A stretch of DNA of 64,000 nucleotides. Origin: an uncultured Verrucomicrobiota bacterium (GTDB lineage Bacteria > Verrucomicrobiota > Verrucomicrobiia > Methylacidiphilales > UBA1321). Under the pieces are notes generated by a model. It was not told where the DNA came from and made no database searches. It saw nothing but the letters and a program-made list of their open reading frames with translations. This document shows, in pieces, positions 1-7,989 of this stretch; positions within the stretch are counted from its first letter, which is position 1; every line of letters starts with the position of its first letter. The stretch covers positions 1-64,000 of the forward strand of contig CAIPBM010000164.1 of NCBI GenBank assembly GCA_903863295.1, in the 5' to 3' direction. The translations under genes and the position numbers were made by a program.

Positions 1-663
1 CTCACGGGCGGCTTTGAGGCGTTGACCGAGCTGCTCTTCGTCGGTTTCGATTGCCTTCAGGCGACCACCTTGGACCGGTGCCGTCCGTTCGATTTGAAGC
101 GATCCGGCCTGATTCTCGGCGAGGGGGCGGCTTTTTTGATCCTCGAAACGCCCGAGCATGCCCGTCAGCGTGGCGTGCAGCCATTGTGCCGGCTCTCCGG
201 TTATGGTCACGGCACGGATGCTTTCCACCTCACGCAACCGCAACCGGAAGGACAGGCCCTGATCGCGGTGATGCGACAGGCGGCGGTTGCCGCTGGGATT
301 GATCCGGGTGAGATCGGTTACATCAACGCCCACGGAACCGCGACGCCGGTCAACGATGGCACGGAGGCCCTGGCCTACCGGACTTTCCTGGGAGACAGCC
401 TGAATCAGGTTCGCATCAGTTCTACCAAGGCGGCGATTGGACATACCTTGGGCGCGGCTGGATCAATTGAGGCGATCTTCGCGATTCAGGCTCTGCTGAC
501 CGAAAAGCTGCCGCCACAGCTTAATCTACAGAACCCGATTCCAGAGATGGCGCCCGTGTTGGTATCGGAGCATGAATCACGATTCATGAAGCATACCATG
601 AGCGTGAATCTTGGCTTCGGTGGTTCCAATGCCGCGCTTGTTTTTTCCCGCCATGAAAACTGA
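1..663 (+). CDS. Beta-ketoacyl-ACP synthase (KAS II/FabF-like), 5' end missing
   Basis: The reading frame is open from base 1, so the N-terminal half with the catalytic cysteine lies outside the window. What remains is the C-terminal thiolase half: HGTATPVND with the first catalytic histidine (codon at 331), TKAAIGHTLGAAG with the second (codon at 442) and the closing NLGFGGSNAAL glycine-rich loop. In this family the enzyme condenses malonyl-ACP with an acyl-ACP. The next gene is a second, divergent ketosynthase whose ATG (653) lies 11 bp inside this gene, and an ACP, exporter and dehydratase follow. This arrangement fits an aryl-polyene-type polyene synthase rather than housekeeping fatty acid synthesis; that pathway assignment is inferred from context. 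Confidence 0.9.
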   Translation, partial: LTGGFEALTELLFVGFDCLQATTLDRCRPFDLKRSGLILGEGAAFLILETPEHARQRGVQPLCRLSGYGHGTDAFHLTQPQPEGQALIAVMRQAAVAAGIDPGEIGYINAHGTATPVNDGTEALAYRTFLGDSLNQVRISSTKAAIGHTLGAAGSIEAIFAIQALLTEKLPPQLNLQNPIPEMAPVLVSEHESRFMKHTMSVNLGFGGSNAALVFSRHEN

Positions 664-1693
664 ACTGGCCATCATCGGACAAGGGATTGTGAGCCCCGCC
701 GGGTTGGGCAGCGATGCGCTTTTGCATGGTGAACCAGCAGAAACGATGGTGCCTTTCGTCAGTCGTCCCGGGCAGGCATGGCCGGTGTTCAAAGTCGATC
801 TCAAGGCGGCGGCGTTCGCACGATGGCAGAAGGAGCCGCGATTGCGCCGGGCCAGTCCAATCAGTTATTTCCTGGTTGAAGCGGCCGAGCAGGCGTTGAG
901 TAATATCGGCGAATCGGAGCGAGCGCAGACCGGACTCATCGTGGCCTTTTCCACGGGATGCCTGGTTTACAGTCGGCGGCTTTTTGAGACGGTGGTGAAA
1001 CAGGGACAAAAAGCGGCGAGCCCGGCCTTGTTTCCAGAAACAGTCTTCAATTCTCCGGTGAGTCATGTCGCCTCCACCCTTCGACTCGAAGGTGCAGCTT
1101 ACTCGTTGGCTGGAGATGAAACGGCGTGGGTCGCCGCGCTGAAGACGGCGTGGTTGTGGCTGGAACGGGAACGGGTGAAGCAGGTTCTTGTTCTGGGAGC
1201 GGAAGAATTTGATTCCGCCATTCTGGATGCCTACCGATGCGCCGGATGGTTGAAGCCCCAGGAATCGGCACGGCGATTTATTCCTGCCGAGGGTGCTGCC
1301 GGGTTACTGGTTCGCAGAGCTTTGCCCCATGATGCCAAAGTCATCACTCAACTGGAGGATGGATTGATCTACACTTCACAGAAAGAAGCGCGGGCCGCGG
1401 CTGTTCGATGCCTGGATTACTTCGATCCTGCGATGCCAGCCGTCATCAGCACTCAACATAACTGGGCGAACCATTTGGAGACGACCCTTTTGGCAAATCG
1501 TGCGATAAAGCCTTTGCCGGAAACCAAGCAAGTTTATTGGGGTGAAGCCAGCACCGCTTCGATGGCTTGGAATACGGTGCGGACTGCGACTGCGTTGAAT
1601 TTGGATCGTCCACGAATCTTATTTCCTGTTTTCGGCAGCAATCACCAGGTCGCCGCCCTGGCGATGGAAAATCGAACCTCGATTGCGAATTAA
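653..1693 (+). CDS. Cysteine-less ketosynthase-like protein (chain-length-factor-like partner)
   Basis: The 346-residue product (ATG at 653; the frame is open upstream but the ATG overlaps the previous stop as in coupled genes) has a ketosynthase-type N-terminus (LAIIGQGIVSPAGLG) and thiolase-fold segments. Where active ketosynthases carry the nucleophile in an ACAxS motif, this protein reads SLAGDETAW, with no cysteine. It is also shorter than the usual roughly 410 residues. In aryl-polyene and type II polyketide systems a second, inactive ketosynthase pairs with the active one to set chain length. I infer that role here, because it sits between the active ketosynthase and the ACP. A degenerate enzyme cannot be excluded. 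Confidence 0.75.
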   Translation: MKTELAIIGQGIVSPAGLGSDALLHGEPAETMVPFVSRPGQAWPVFKVDLKAAAFARWQKEPRLRRASPISYFLVEAAEQALSNIGESERAQTGLIVAFSTGCLVYSRRLFETVVKQGQKAASPALFPETVFNSPVSHVASTLRLEGAAYSLAGDETAWVAALKTAWLWLERERVKQVLVLGAEEFDSAILDAYRCAGWLKPQESARRFIPAEGAAGLLVRRALPHDAKVITQLEDGLIYTSQKEARAAAVRCLDYFDPAMPAVISTQHNWANHLETTLLANRAIKPLPETKQVYWGEASTASMAWNTVRTATALNLDRPRILFPVFGSNHQVAALAMENRTSIAN

Positions 1694-1737
1694 AATTTGC
1701 ACATCAAACGTGTGCCGATACATTCCGCTACACCTCC

Positions 1738-2013
1738 ATGGCTGAAGTTAACTTTAATGACCTGAAGCAGCTCCTGATCAAGAACTGCATGCTCCGCGTT
1801 TCCCCTGAGGAAATCAAAGAGGAGACTCCGCTCTTTGGCCCCGATAGTCTCGGCCTCGATTCCATCGACGCGTTGCAAATGACGGTCGGCATTGAGCAGG
1901 AATATGGCATCGCGCTCAAGACGCCCGAGGAAGCCCGGCAGGCGTTCCAAAGCCTGGCCAGTTTGAAGGAATGGCTTCGCGCTGAGTTGGAAAAGACTCC
2001 CAAGGCAACATAG
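1738..2013 (+). CDS. Acyl carrier protein
   Basis: This 91-residue acidic protein has the ACP helix II signature FGPDSLGLDSIDALQM; the serine of LDS is the expected 4'-phosphopantetheine site. The ATG at 1738 was chosen because it gives the standard ACP length; upstream in-frame codons overlap the previous gene and lack homology-like features. It lies 44 bp after the cysteine-less ketosynthase and 37 bp before the exporter, in the same direction. It most likely carries the growing chain for the local ketosynthases rather than serving general fatty acid synthesis, judged by context. Confidence 0.9.
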   Translation: MAEVNFNDLKQLLIKNCMLRVSPEEIKEETPLFGPDSLGLDSIDALQMTVGIEQEYGIALKTPEEARQAFQSLASLKEWLRAELEKTPKAT

Positions 2014-2050
2014 CTTTCTGCCGCGATTCCTGAGAGATTGCCTAACGCTC

Positions 2051-5038
2051 GTGGCTTTCCCTTCCTCAACCCTTCTGCGCGTTCTGCCCATTCCGGTCAT
2101 CGTTGCGCTGGGAGCATGGAGTCTCGCAACGATCCGTTTTCAGACGGAACTGTTGCCTCTCTTTCCGCAGAATCTCCCCTCGGTTCAAATTCTGAAAAAG
2201 GCCCAGGCCTCCGTGGTTTCAGAACATGAAGTCATCGCCGTCCCTGCGCCCGGCACAAATCTGGGCTGGGCCACGATGCAAAGCCTGGCGGAGCATCTCC
2301 GGGGAAAACCTGGCATGGGTTCGGCGAATATCGGCATGGGAACCACGCGCTCTCCTTCGGTCTGGATCGCGAGCATGGCAGGCGAATTGCCGCCCGACCG
2401 CTTCGCCCTATTTGCCCGGCGCTTTGAACCATCTGCGGTTTCGGATCAATTGCACGCAACACTCGACGAGATGTCGGGGGCAATTGATGAAACCGAAATG
2501 GGACGGCTCCACTTCGATCCGCTCCAGATGGAAACGGTTATTTTCCCGGATCCCAAAACGAATCCCATGTCGGCCACACTCACGCTTCCGCCTGTGCTGA
2601 CCATCGGAGCAGATCGCCCGCTCAGGACTTTTGAGGATGACCAGCGTTTTGTCGACCAGGTCAAAGCGGCGGTGACTTCCGCTGTGAAGGAGCTGGCGAT
2701 TTCACCTGCGCCCCATTTTCTTCTGACCGGCCAGCCCGCGTTCACGGCCGATATTTCCCGGCAGATGAAGCGCGACCTCATCGTCATGCTGGTCTTCACA
2801 GTCACCCTGATCTCCCTCGCCTTCTGGTGCACCTACCGCTCGCTCATGCCATTGGTGTGGATTCTTGTGGCACAATTCTTGGCCCTGCTTTGCGCGGCGA
2901 TTGCGGGGAGATTGGTCTTTGGCGAACTCAACGTGATGAGCATCGGCTTTTCCTCGATCCTGCTCGGGGTTGGCATGGATTACTGCATTCTCGTCTACCA
3001 CTTTTTTGCCCAGGAGGGATCAATATTGTCGGATAAGTGGCGGGAGTTGCGACGCGCCATCTGGCTGAGTTCAGCAACGACGGCGGCAACCTTCGGCATC
3101 CTCTATTTCTCAAGCTTCCCCGGACTGCGCCAGTTGGCGGTGCTGGTGGGCATCGGTCTATTGGCCACGGCATTTTTCGCCACGACCTTTCTCGCCGGGC
3201 TGTTGGCGCGGCATCGTCCGCAAGCTCCCCGATGGCTCGTCCCGGCGAGCGACCGGTATGCCCGTTTCGTCAGCCGTCATCGCCTTGCGTTCCGTGTCGC
3301 CGCCGTGGTGATGGTGATTGGCGCACTCGTCCTGCTCCCGCGTCTCAAAGATTATCCTTTTTACGATTCCAGCATCAATCAACTCCAGCCTACACAGATT
3401 GAGGCCTACCAGGCTCAGATGATTCTTGAGCAGGCGACGGCACAACTCCCTAAGCCCACCCTCGCGCCGGGTGACCCGGAGAAAAATCGTCTCGCTTGGG
3501 TTCCAGTCGATCTTGAGGCGATAAAGGGCGAATTCCATGCCGCAGGTTTTGATCCCTCCTGGGCTGCCTCGACTCTCCAGGTTATCGACGCCCTGAATCG
3601 CTGGCATGCGGGTCAGTTGGACTTGACCGGCCCGGATCAGGCCAATGCCGCGTGGATTCGTTTGCGGGATGATCTGAATCAGACAGCGGTTCGCGATTTT
3701 GAACATCTCTCCCTGTTCATGCTGGCGACAGTGATCCTTCTCTGCACGGTTGCGCACCGATCCATTCGCTTGGTCGCTTTAAATATGGCGGCTTTGTTGC
3801 TCGCACTCCTGATGCTGGCGGGGTTGCTCTACCTGACGCAAAATTCGATGACGCTCGTTTCGTTGCTTTGCATCCCGTTGATGATCGGACTGGTCATCGA
3901 TTACAGCCTGCACATTCTCATGGCGCTGGAGCACGAGCATGGCGACCTGATTCACGCTTTCCGTCATCTCGCGGCGCCGGTGGTTCTGACGGGACTTGCC
4001 TCGATTATCGGTTTTTCCGCCCCGATGCTGAGTAGTCAGCCGGCGCTGCAAAATTTCGGTAATGTCATGGACCTGGGAACCCTCTCCGCCGTGATGAGCG
4101 GTCTGGTTCTTTTGCCAGCGCTTTACGTTGGATTGAAGCACGTTCATCAAATCGATGAGTCCCATTCACCTCATTATTCGGAAGTGCTTTATCGCGCCCC
4201 CATGTTTTCCGGAGCGGCCTGGCTGGCCCGATGGAGTCCGCTTGGGCTAACGCGGTGCTTGGGCGGATGCGTCGGGACGCTTTATGCGCTCACTCACTCC
4301 GGCCGCGTGGCTGAGGTATTGAGAAATTTGCGGTTGCTAGATCCTTCGGTCACTCCTCATCAGGCCCGCGGTCTTTACCAGGCCTTCGGTCAAACCATGG
4401 CCGATTATTTTTACATCACCACGCGCTCTCCGGCAGATGCCGTGAAAATCATCCATGAAAAAATCGGCTACCACTATCTGAGTGAACTGCACGCGCAGGG
4501 CCGTGGGGCGATTATTGTCACGGCCCACCTCGGTTTGTTTGAGCTCGGTGGTCTGCTCATGGGGCAGAGCGGATTTCCAGCGGCGGTCTTGACCTTACCC
4601 GAGCCGAGTAGTGGTCTTACAACCTGGCGTGCGCGTGCGCGTCAGCAATGGGGTGTGCAGACGATTGAAGTGGGATCGGATCACTTCGCATTTCTGGAGA
4701 TCGCACGGCGTCTCCGCGAAGGATTCTTTGTCGCGGCCCTGATTGATCGCCCGACCTCGTTTGCGCCTAGTCAAGTCCGCTTCCCTCATGGCACAGCCCA
4801 CTTCTCCGCCGGCATCTTGCTGATCGCCCAGCAATGCCGCGTTCCGGTTGTGCCGACGACCATGGTTCGCCAACCGGATGGCTTTTATCGTGCCGAGGTT
4901 TTCCAGCCCTTTGAAATCGAGCCTCAAGGCACGCGCGAGGAGACTCTCCAGTTTTACAGCCAGAAAATTGCCGATACGCTCATGCCCACCCTATGCACCC
5001 ATCCCGAACAATGGTACCAATTCGTACCGCTCTCCTGA
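2051..5038 (+). CDS. MMPL/RND-type lipid exporter fused to an LpxL-like acyltransferase
   Basis: The 995-residue protein joins two domains. Residues 1 to about 690 form an MMPL-type exporter: an N-terminal membrane segment, a periplasmic loop, a cluster of membrane helices near 235-345, a second periplasmic loop and a second helix cluster near 555-690. Residues from about 700 to the end resemble lysophospholipid/lauroyl acyltransferases, with the HX4E catalytic motif HLGLFE at about residue 826 followed by a conserved proline-containing loop. In aryl-polyene loci exporter and acyltransferase are usually separate genes; fusion would couple acylation at the inner membrane with export. Translation is assumed to start at GTG 2051, since no ATG precedes the first hydrophobic segment. 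Confidence 0.88.
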   Translation: MAFPSSTLLRVLPIPVIVALGAWSLATIRFQTELLPLFPQNLPSVQILKKAQASVVSEHEVIAVPAPGTNLGWATMQSLAEHLRGKPGMGSANIGMGTTRSPSVWIASMAGELPPDRFALFARRFEPSAVSDQLHATLDEMSGAIDETEMGRLHFDPLQMETVIFPDPKTNPMSATLTLPPVLTIGADRPLRTFEDDQRFVDQVKAAVTSAVKELAISPAPHFLLTGQPAFTADISRQMKRDLIVMLVFTVTLISLAFWCTYRSLMPLVWILVAQFLALLCAAIAGRLVFGELNVMSIGFSSILLGVGMDYCILVYHFFAQEGSILSDKWRELRRAIWLSSATTAATFGILYFSSFPGLRQLAVLVGIGLLATAFFATTFLAGLLARHRPQAPRWLVPASDRYARFVSRHRLAFRVAAVVMVIGALVLLPRLKDYPFYDSSINQLQPTQIEAYQAQMILEQATAQLPKPTLAPGDPEKNRLAWVPVDLEAIKGEFHAAGFDPSWAASTLQVIDALNRWHAGQLDLTGPDQANAAWIRLRDDLNQTAVRDFEHLSLFMLATVILLCTVAHRSIRLVALNMAALLLALLMLAGLLYLTQNSMTLVSLLCIPLMIGLVIDYSLHILMALEHEHGDLIHAFRHLAAPVVLTGLASIIGFSAPMLSSQPALQNFGNVMDLGTLSAVMSGLVLLPALYVGLKHVHQIDESHSPHYSEVLYRAPMFSGAAWLARWSPLGLTRCLGGCVGTLYALTHSGRVAEVLRNLRLLDPSVTPHQARGLYQAFGQTMADYFYITTRSPADAVKIIHEKIGYHYLSELHAQGRGAIIVTAHLGLFELGGLLMGQSGFPAAVLTLPEPSSGLTTWRARARQQWGVQTIEVGSDHFAFLEIARRLREGFFVAALIDRPTSFAPSQVRFPHGTAHFSAGILLIAQQCRVPVVPTTMVRQPDGFYRAEVFQPFEIEPQGTREETLQFYSQKIADTLMPTLCTHPEQWYQFVPLS

Positions 5039-5682
5039 CAGCCCTGGTCATTCTCGGCCTGCGAGGTATTGCCGTTGGCGAGCCCGTACCGGTTTCGCCA
5101 AGCGACCTGGCGAAATGCGAAAAAGGGTTTGGCGCCCTTCAACAAAGCACGCGTACGTTTTCGGCGGATATTGTGCAGACCCTTTTTCTGCAAGGGTTGG
5201 CCCAACCGATTGTCAGCCGGGGTGCTCTTTTTTACGCGGCTCCGGATCGTCTTCTGATCCGCTTTTCGCAACCGGCGGGCGAATGGATGCTGGTCCATGG
5301 CGCACAATCGGCGGTCAAAAAGCAAGGCAAGCCTCTTGAACTGCGCGATCTCTCCAGTTCAAACAGCAAGTCGTCTCATGCGGCCAATCTCCTCGATTTT
5401 TTTCGCAGCGGGCCGGATCACTGGCATCGCGATTTCGATGTCTCTATGACCCAGGAGGGAGATCAGGTCCTGGTGCATCTCAAGCCCTGGATGACGCCCA
5501 CGACAACATTTCAAGGCGTCGAATCCATTATCACGACCCTGCAGTTACCCAGCTATGAGCTGGTCTCGATGGAGATTACGCTCAGTGGATCGAATCGGGT
5601 CAGCTACGAATTTTCGCATCCCCGGAGGAATCTTGATCTCGCCCCGTCACTTTTTGACTTGCCCAAGGATGCTGCACCATGA
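4993..5682 (+). CDS. LolA-like periplasmic outer-membrane carrier protein
   Basis: The 229-residue product begins with a signal peptide (hydrophobic LLTALVILGL after an arginine) and continues with a LolA-like fold; the segment FSADIVQTLFLQGLAQPIVSRG followed by YAAPDRLLIRFSQP is typical of this family. The gene begins 46 bp inside the exporter-acyltransferase gene; an ATG at 5011 is an alternative start. LolA-like proteins are regular members of aryl-polyene loci, where they are thought to carry the lipid product across the periplasm. Its stop overlaps the next start as ATGA, so the genes are translationally coupled. Confidence 0.82.
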   Translation: MHPSRTMVPIRTALLTALVILGLRGIAVGEPVPVSPSDLAKCEKGFGALQQSTRTFSADIVQTLFLQGLAQPIVSRGALFYAAPDRLLIRFSQPAGEWMLVHGAQSAVKKQGKPLELRDLSSSNSKSSHAANLLDFFRSGPDHWHRDFDVSMTQEGDQVLVHLKPWMTPTTTFQGVESIITTLQLPSYELVSMEITLSGSNRVSYEFSHPRRNLDLAPSLFDLPKDAAP

Positions 5683-6116
5683 GTTCGCTGACCCCACATG
5701 GAGAGGGCTTTTCCTTTCTCGACACGTTTGAAATGACGGCCAATCCCAAACGCGGACGCGGCGCGAAGTGGCTAGACCCCCAGCTTCCTTTTTTCGCGGA
5801 TCATTTTCCGGGCAAGCCCCTGATGCCCGCCGTGCTGTTGATCGAGTGTGCCGCGCAGGCGGCGGGAGCTTTATGGGCGGTGCACCAGGGAGCGAAGTCG
5901 ACTGTCCCCTTCGCCCTGGCCCAAGTCGTTCAATTTAAAATTCTCCGCGCCGTTTTACCGGGAGAGAATGTTGAAACCGACGTCACCTTGGAAACGGAGT
6001 TCGGCCAACTGGCGCAATTTGCGGTTGCACTGAGAGTGAACCAGAGGGAAGTCGCGTTGGGTCGACTGGCACTTGCTCTCGATTTAGGCCGTGGGCCGGA
6101 GTCGAGTTTAGGTTAG
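5679..6116 (+). CDS. 3-hydroxyacyl-ACP dehydratase (FabZ/FabA-like hotdog)
   Basis: The 145-residue hotdog-fold protein keeps the active-site pair of FabZ-type dehydratases: the histidine of DHFPGKPLMPAV and the glutamate of LIECAAQAAG. It should remove water from 3-hydroxyacyl-ACP to give the conjugated double bonds of a polyene. Its ATG overlaps the upstream stop (ATGA), which makes it the last gene of the co-directional run. It converges with the AMP-ligase gene and the two reading frames overlap by 9 bp, leaving no space for a terminator. Confidence 0.85.
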   Translation: MSSLTPHGEGFSFLDTFEMTANPKRGRGAKWLDPQLPFFADHFPGKPLMPAVLLIECAAQAAGALWAVHQGAKSTVPFALAQVVQFKILRAVLPGENVETDVTLETEFGQLAQFAVALRVNQREVALGRLALALDLGRGPESSLG

Positions 6117-7475
6117 TGCGGTTGCCTTTTCCTGAATAAACCGTCGCAGCGTCTGGACATCAACTTTGCCGCGGGCGCTTCGCGGGAATTCTTTTAAAAG
6201 GTGATAGTGCTTCGGAAGTTTCCATGCGGGCAGGCGACTGGAGAGAATTCGTTGAATCTCTGGCAGTGTCAGGTGAGTTTCCACGACGGCTTCCAGCACC
6301 GAGCGCTCCGCATGGGTTGTCTCCCGGACGACGGCATCGGTGATTCCCGGAACGGAACGCAAGGCCTGCTCGATTTCCGAGGGATGGACTTTTTTTCCAC
6401 CGAGATTCACGGCACGCCCTCGACGTCCTCGCAAAACCAGTTCTCCCTGCTCATTCCATTCGCCGTGATCGGGCACGCGCCAACTGCCCGCTTTCTTCGC
6501 CACCGCGTGGCTGGCCACCCGGATCGCACCGCGATCAATCGTCACCACAACTCCAGCCAGGGGTTTGCCGACCGATCTTCCCTCCAGGGTCGCGTCGCCG
6601 TCACGGTCATAGCAAATGCCGCCCGTTTCGGAGGAGCCATAGAAATTGTGCAGCTCGAGCTGGTAGTTTGTGAAAAACGCACGGGCGATATCTGCGGTCA
6701 ACGGGGCGCCCGCGGAAATGGCCAGACGAAGCGGAGCCGGTCGCCCCCGCGTCGGCAGGGCGGCGAGAACGCGAAGGATGGCGGGGACGGAAGGAAATAC
6801 TGTGACGCGATATCGTCCAATCCATTCGATCAACTGGCGCGGAACAAAATGAGTGGCACAGACAAGCGGGGTTCCCTGGAGGATCAAGGGAAGGACAAAA
6901 TTGCCGAGGCCATAGGAATGACCCAGAGGAATGGTGGCAAGGTTGCGGTCGCTTGGCTGAATACCCATGGTACGAATGATGTTGGTTCCATCGGCGACGA
7001 GATGCTCCGCGCGACACGGAATGCTCTTGGGCAGCCCATTACTGGTTCCGGAAGTCACCTTGATGCAGCAAACTTCCTTGTCACGGCGCTTGGGACCGTC
7101 AAGAAGATGAAGTTTCCCCTGGATCTGGAGAGCCGCGCAACGGAGGTATCGACTGATGTCCAGGCACGCCTGCTCGGGTAAACCCGAATCGAGAGGAACA
7201 GCGGCCAGTCCGCACTTTTGCAGGGCCAGGAAGCAAGCCATCCAATCCGCCCCATTGGGTAGGCAAAAAGCAATGCGCGAGCTAGGACCAAACGTGGAAA
7301 AAGTCTCGGCAAGGCGACAGGCTTCGTCATGCAACGCCTTCGCGGTCCAGGAGGTTCCGCGTAGAGCATCGATGAGAACGATCCGCTTTGGGCTTCTCCG
7401 GCAGGTATTTAGCCATTTTTTCCAAAGCATCCCCGTTCGATCTATTTTCTGTGGGCGGGGGAAGGTGCCGTGCAT
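6108..7475 (-). CDS. AMP-dependent acyl/aryl-acid ligase (ANL family)
   Basis: The 455-residue enzyme has the ANL motifs in order: the phosphate loop VTSGTSNGLPKS, the FYGSSETGG motif, the hinge RGRRGRAVNLGGKKVHPSEIE and a C-terminal SARGKVD with the adenylation lysine. It should activate a carboxylic acid as its acyl-AMP and load it on CoA or ACP. The short length and the location beside an ACP and ketosynthases match the ligase that loads the aryl starter unit in aryl-polyene loci; the substrate is not visible from sequence. A second in-frame ATG 45 bp downstream of the chosen start is possible. Confidence 0.85.
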   Translation of the reverse strand: MHGTFPRPQKIDRTGMLWKKWLNTCRRSPKRIVLIDALRGTSWTAKALHDEACRLAETFSTFGPSSRIAFCLPNGADWMACFLALQKCGLAAVPLDSGLPEQACLDISRYLRCAALQIQGKLHLLDGPKRRDKEVCCIKVTSGTSNGLPKSIPCRAEHLVADGTNIIRTMGIQPSDRNLATIPLGHSYGLGNFVLPLILQGTPLVCATHFVPRQLIEWIGRYRVTVFPSVPAILRVLAALPTRGRPAPLRLAISAGAPLTADIARAFFTNYQLELHNFYGSSETGGICYDRDGDATLEGRSVGKPLAGVVVTIDRGAIRVASHAVAKKAGSWRVPDHGEWNEQGELVLRGRRGRAVNLGGKKVHPSEIEQALRSVPGITDAVVRETTHAERSVLEAVVETHLTLPEIQRILSSRLPAWKLPKHYHLLKEFPRSARGKVDVQTLRRFIQEKATALT

Positions 7476-7989
7476 ACCGGCTAACCTTTAGCAGCGAGGC
7501 AAGGCGTAGAACACTTTAATTCAAGCTGGGTCTGTTCACGATTCTAAATGAATCGGAAGGGGAAAGAAATTAAAGAGGATTGCGATGATCCGGCGAACTA
7601 TCTTCATCCTTGAAATAACCCGAAACCAGAGCCAGCCCAAGGCTGATCGCGGGAATGACCAAGAGGAAAAAGCCGCAGATGGCGAATGCGAACATGGATG
7701 GAAAGTAAAGCCCATCTATGTCAAATGCAACAAAATTGTGACAAATAAGTTACAAAACGGATGTGCGCATGAACTGTGCTTTGGTTGTTGGGTTTTCTTG
7801 GGCAACTTCAATTGTAAGTGATTGGAATTCATACCATTTCCTAGATCTAGAGCTGGAACTCGATAACTGAGCGCATCGCTTCAAGTGACCATGAGGTCTT
7901 GGGGCGCGTCTTGCACTACGTCCGGGTGCCAGTAGTATTACTAGACTTTTAGTCAACAATACGCTTGTCGCTCTTCCGGTTACTTATTC
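7476..7989. other. Intergenic region between divergent ligase and RND pump
   Basis: This 514-bp gap separates two divergently transcribed genes and must hold both promoters. Apart from one small minus-strand open frame (7570-7695) I see no gene; the longer plus-strand frame here lacks codon bias and homology. The part around 7500-7850 is richer in A and T than the flanking genes. I did not find a convincing operator or terminator. Confidence 0.4.
7570..7695 (-). CDS. Possible small single-span membrane protein (41 residues)
   Basis: A minus-strand ATG at 7695 opens a 41-residue frame with a hydrophobic stretch (FAICGFFLLVIPAISLGLAL) and a hydrophilic, acidic tail ending in DSSPDHRNPL. The frame continues in sense upstream of the ATG as DIDGLYFPS, so a longer product from a non-ATG start is conceivable. 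That upstream part is faintly reminiscent of DUF1656-type small membrane proteins. I do not recognise it with confidence; it could be chance or a gene remnant. Confidence 0.3.
   Translation of the reverse strand: MFAFAICGFFLLVIPAISLGLALVSGYFKDEDSSPDHRNPL

Noticed and set aside
6201-7181. 326-codon plus-strand frame opposite the AMP-ligase
   Set aside because: The opposite strand has complete ANL motifs; this frame has none.
7585-7821. 78-codon plus-strand frame before the RND pump
   Set aside because: Composition is unlike the neighbouring genes, and no Shine-Dalgarno or motif is visible.
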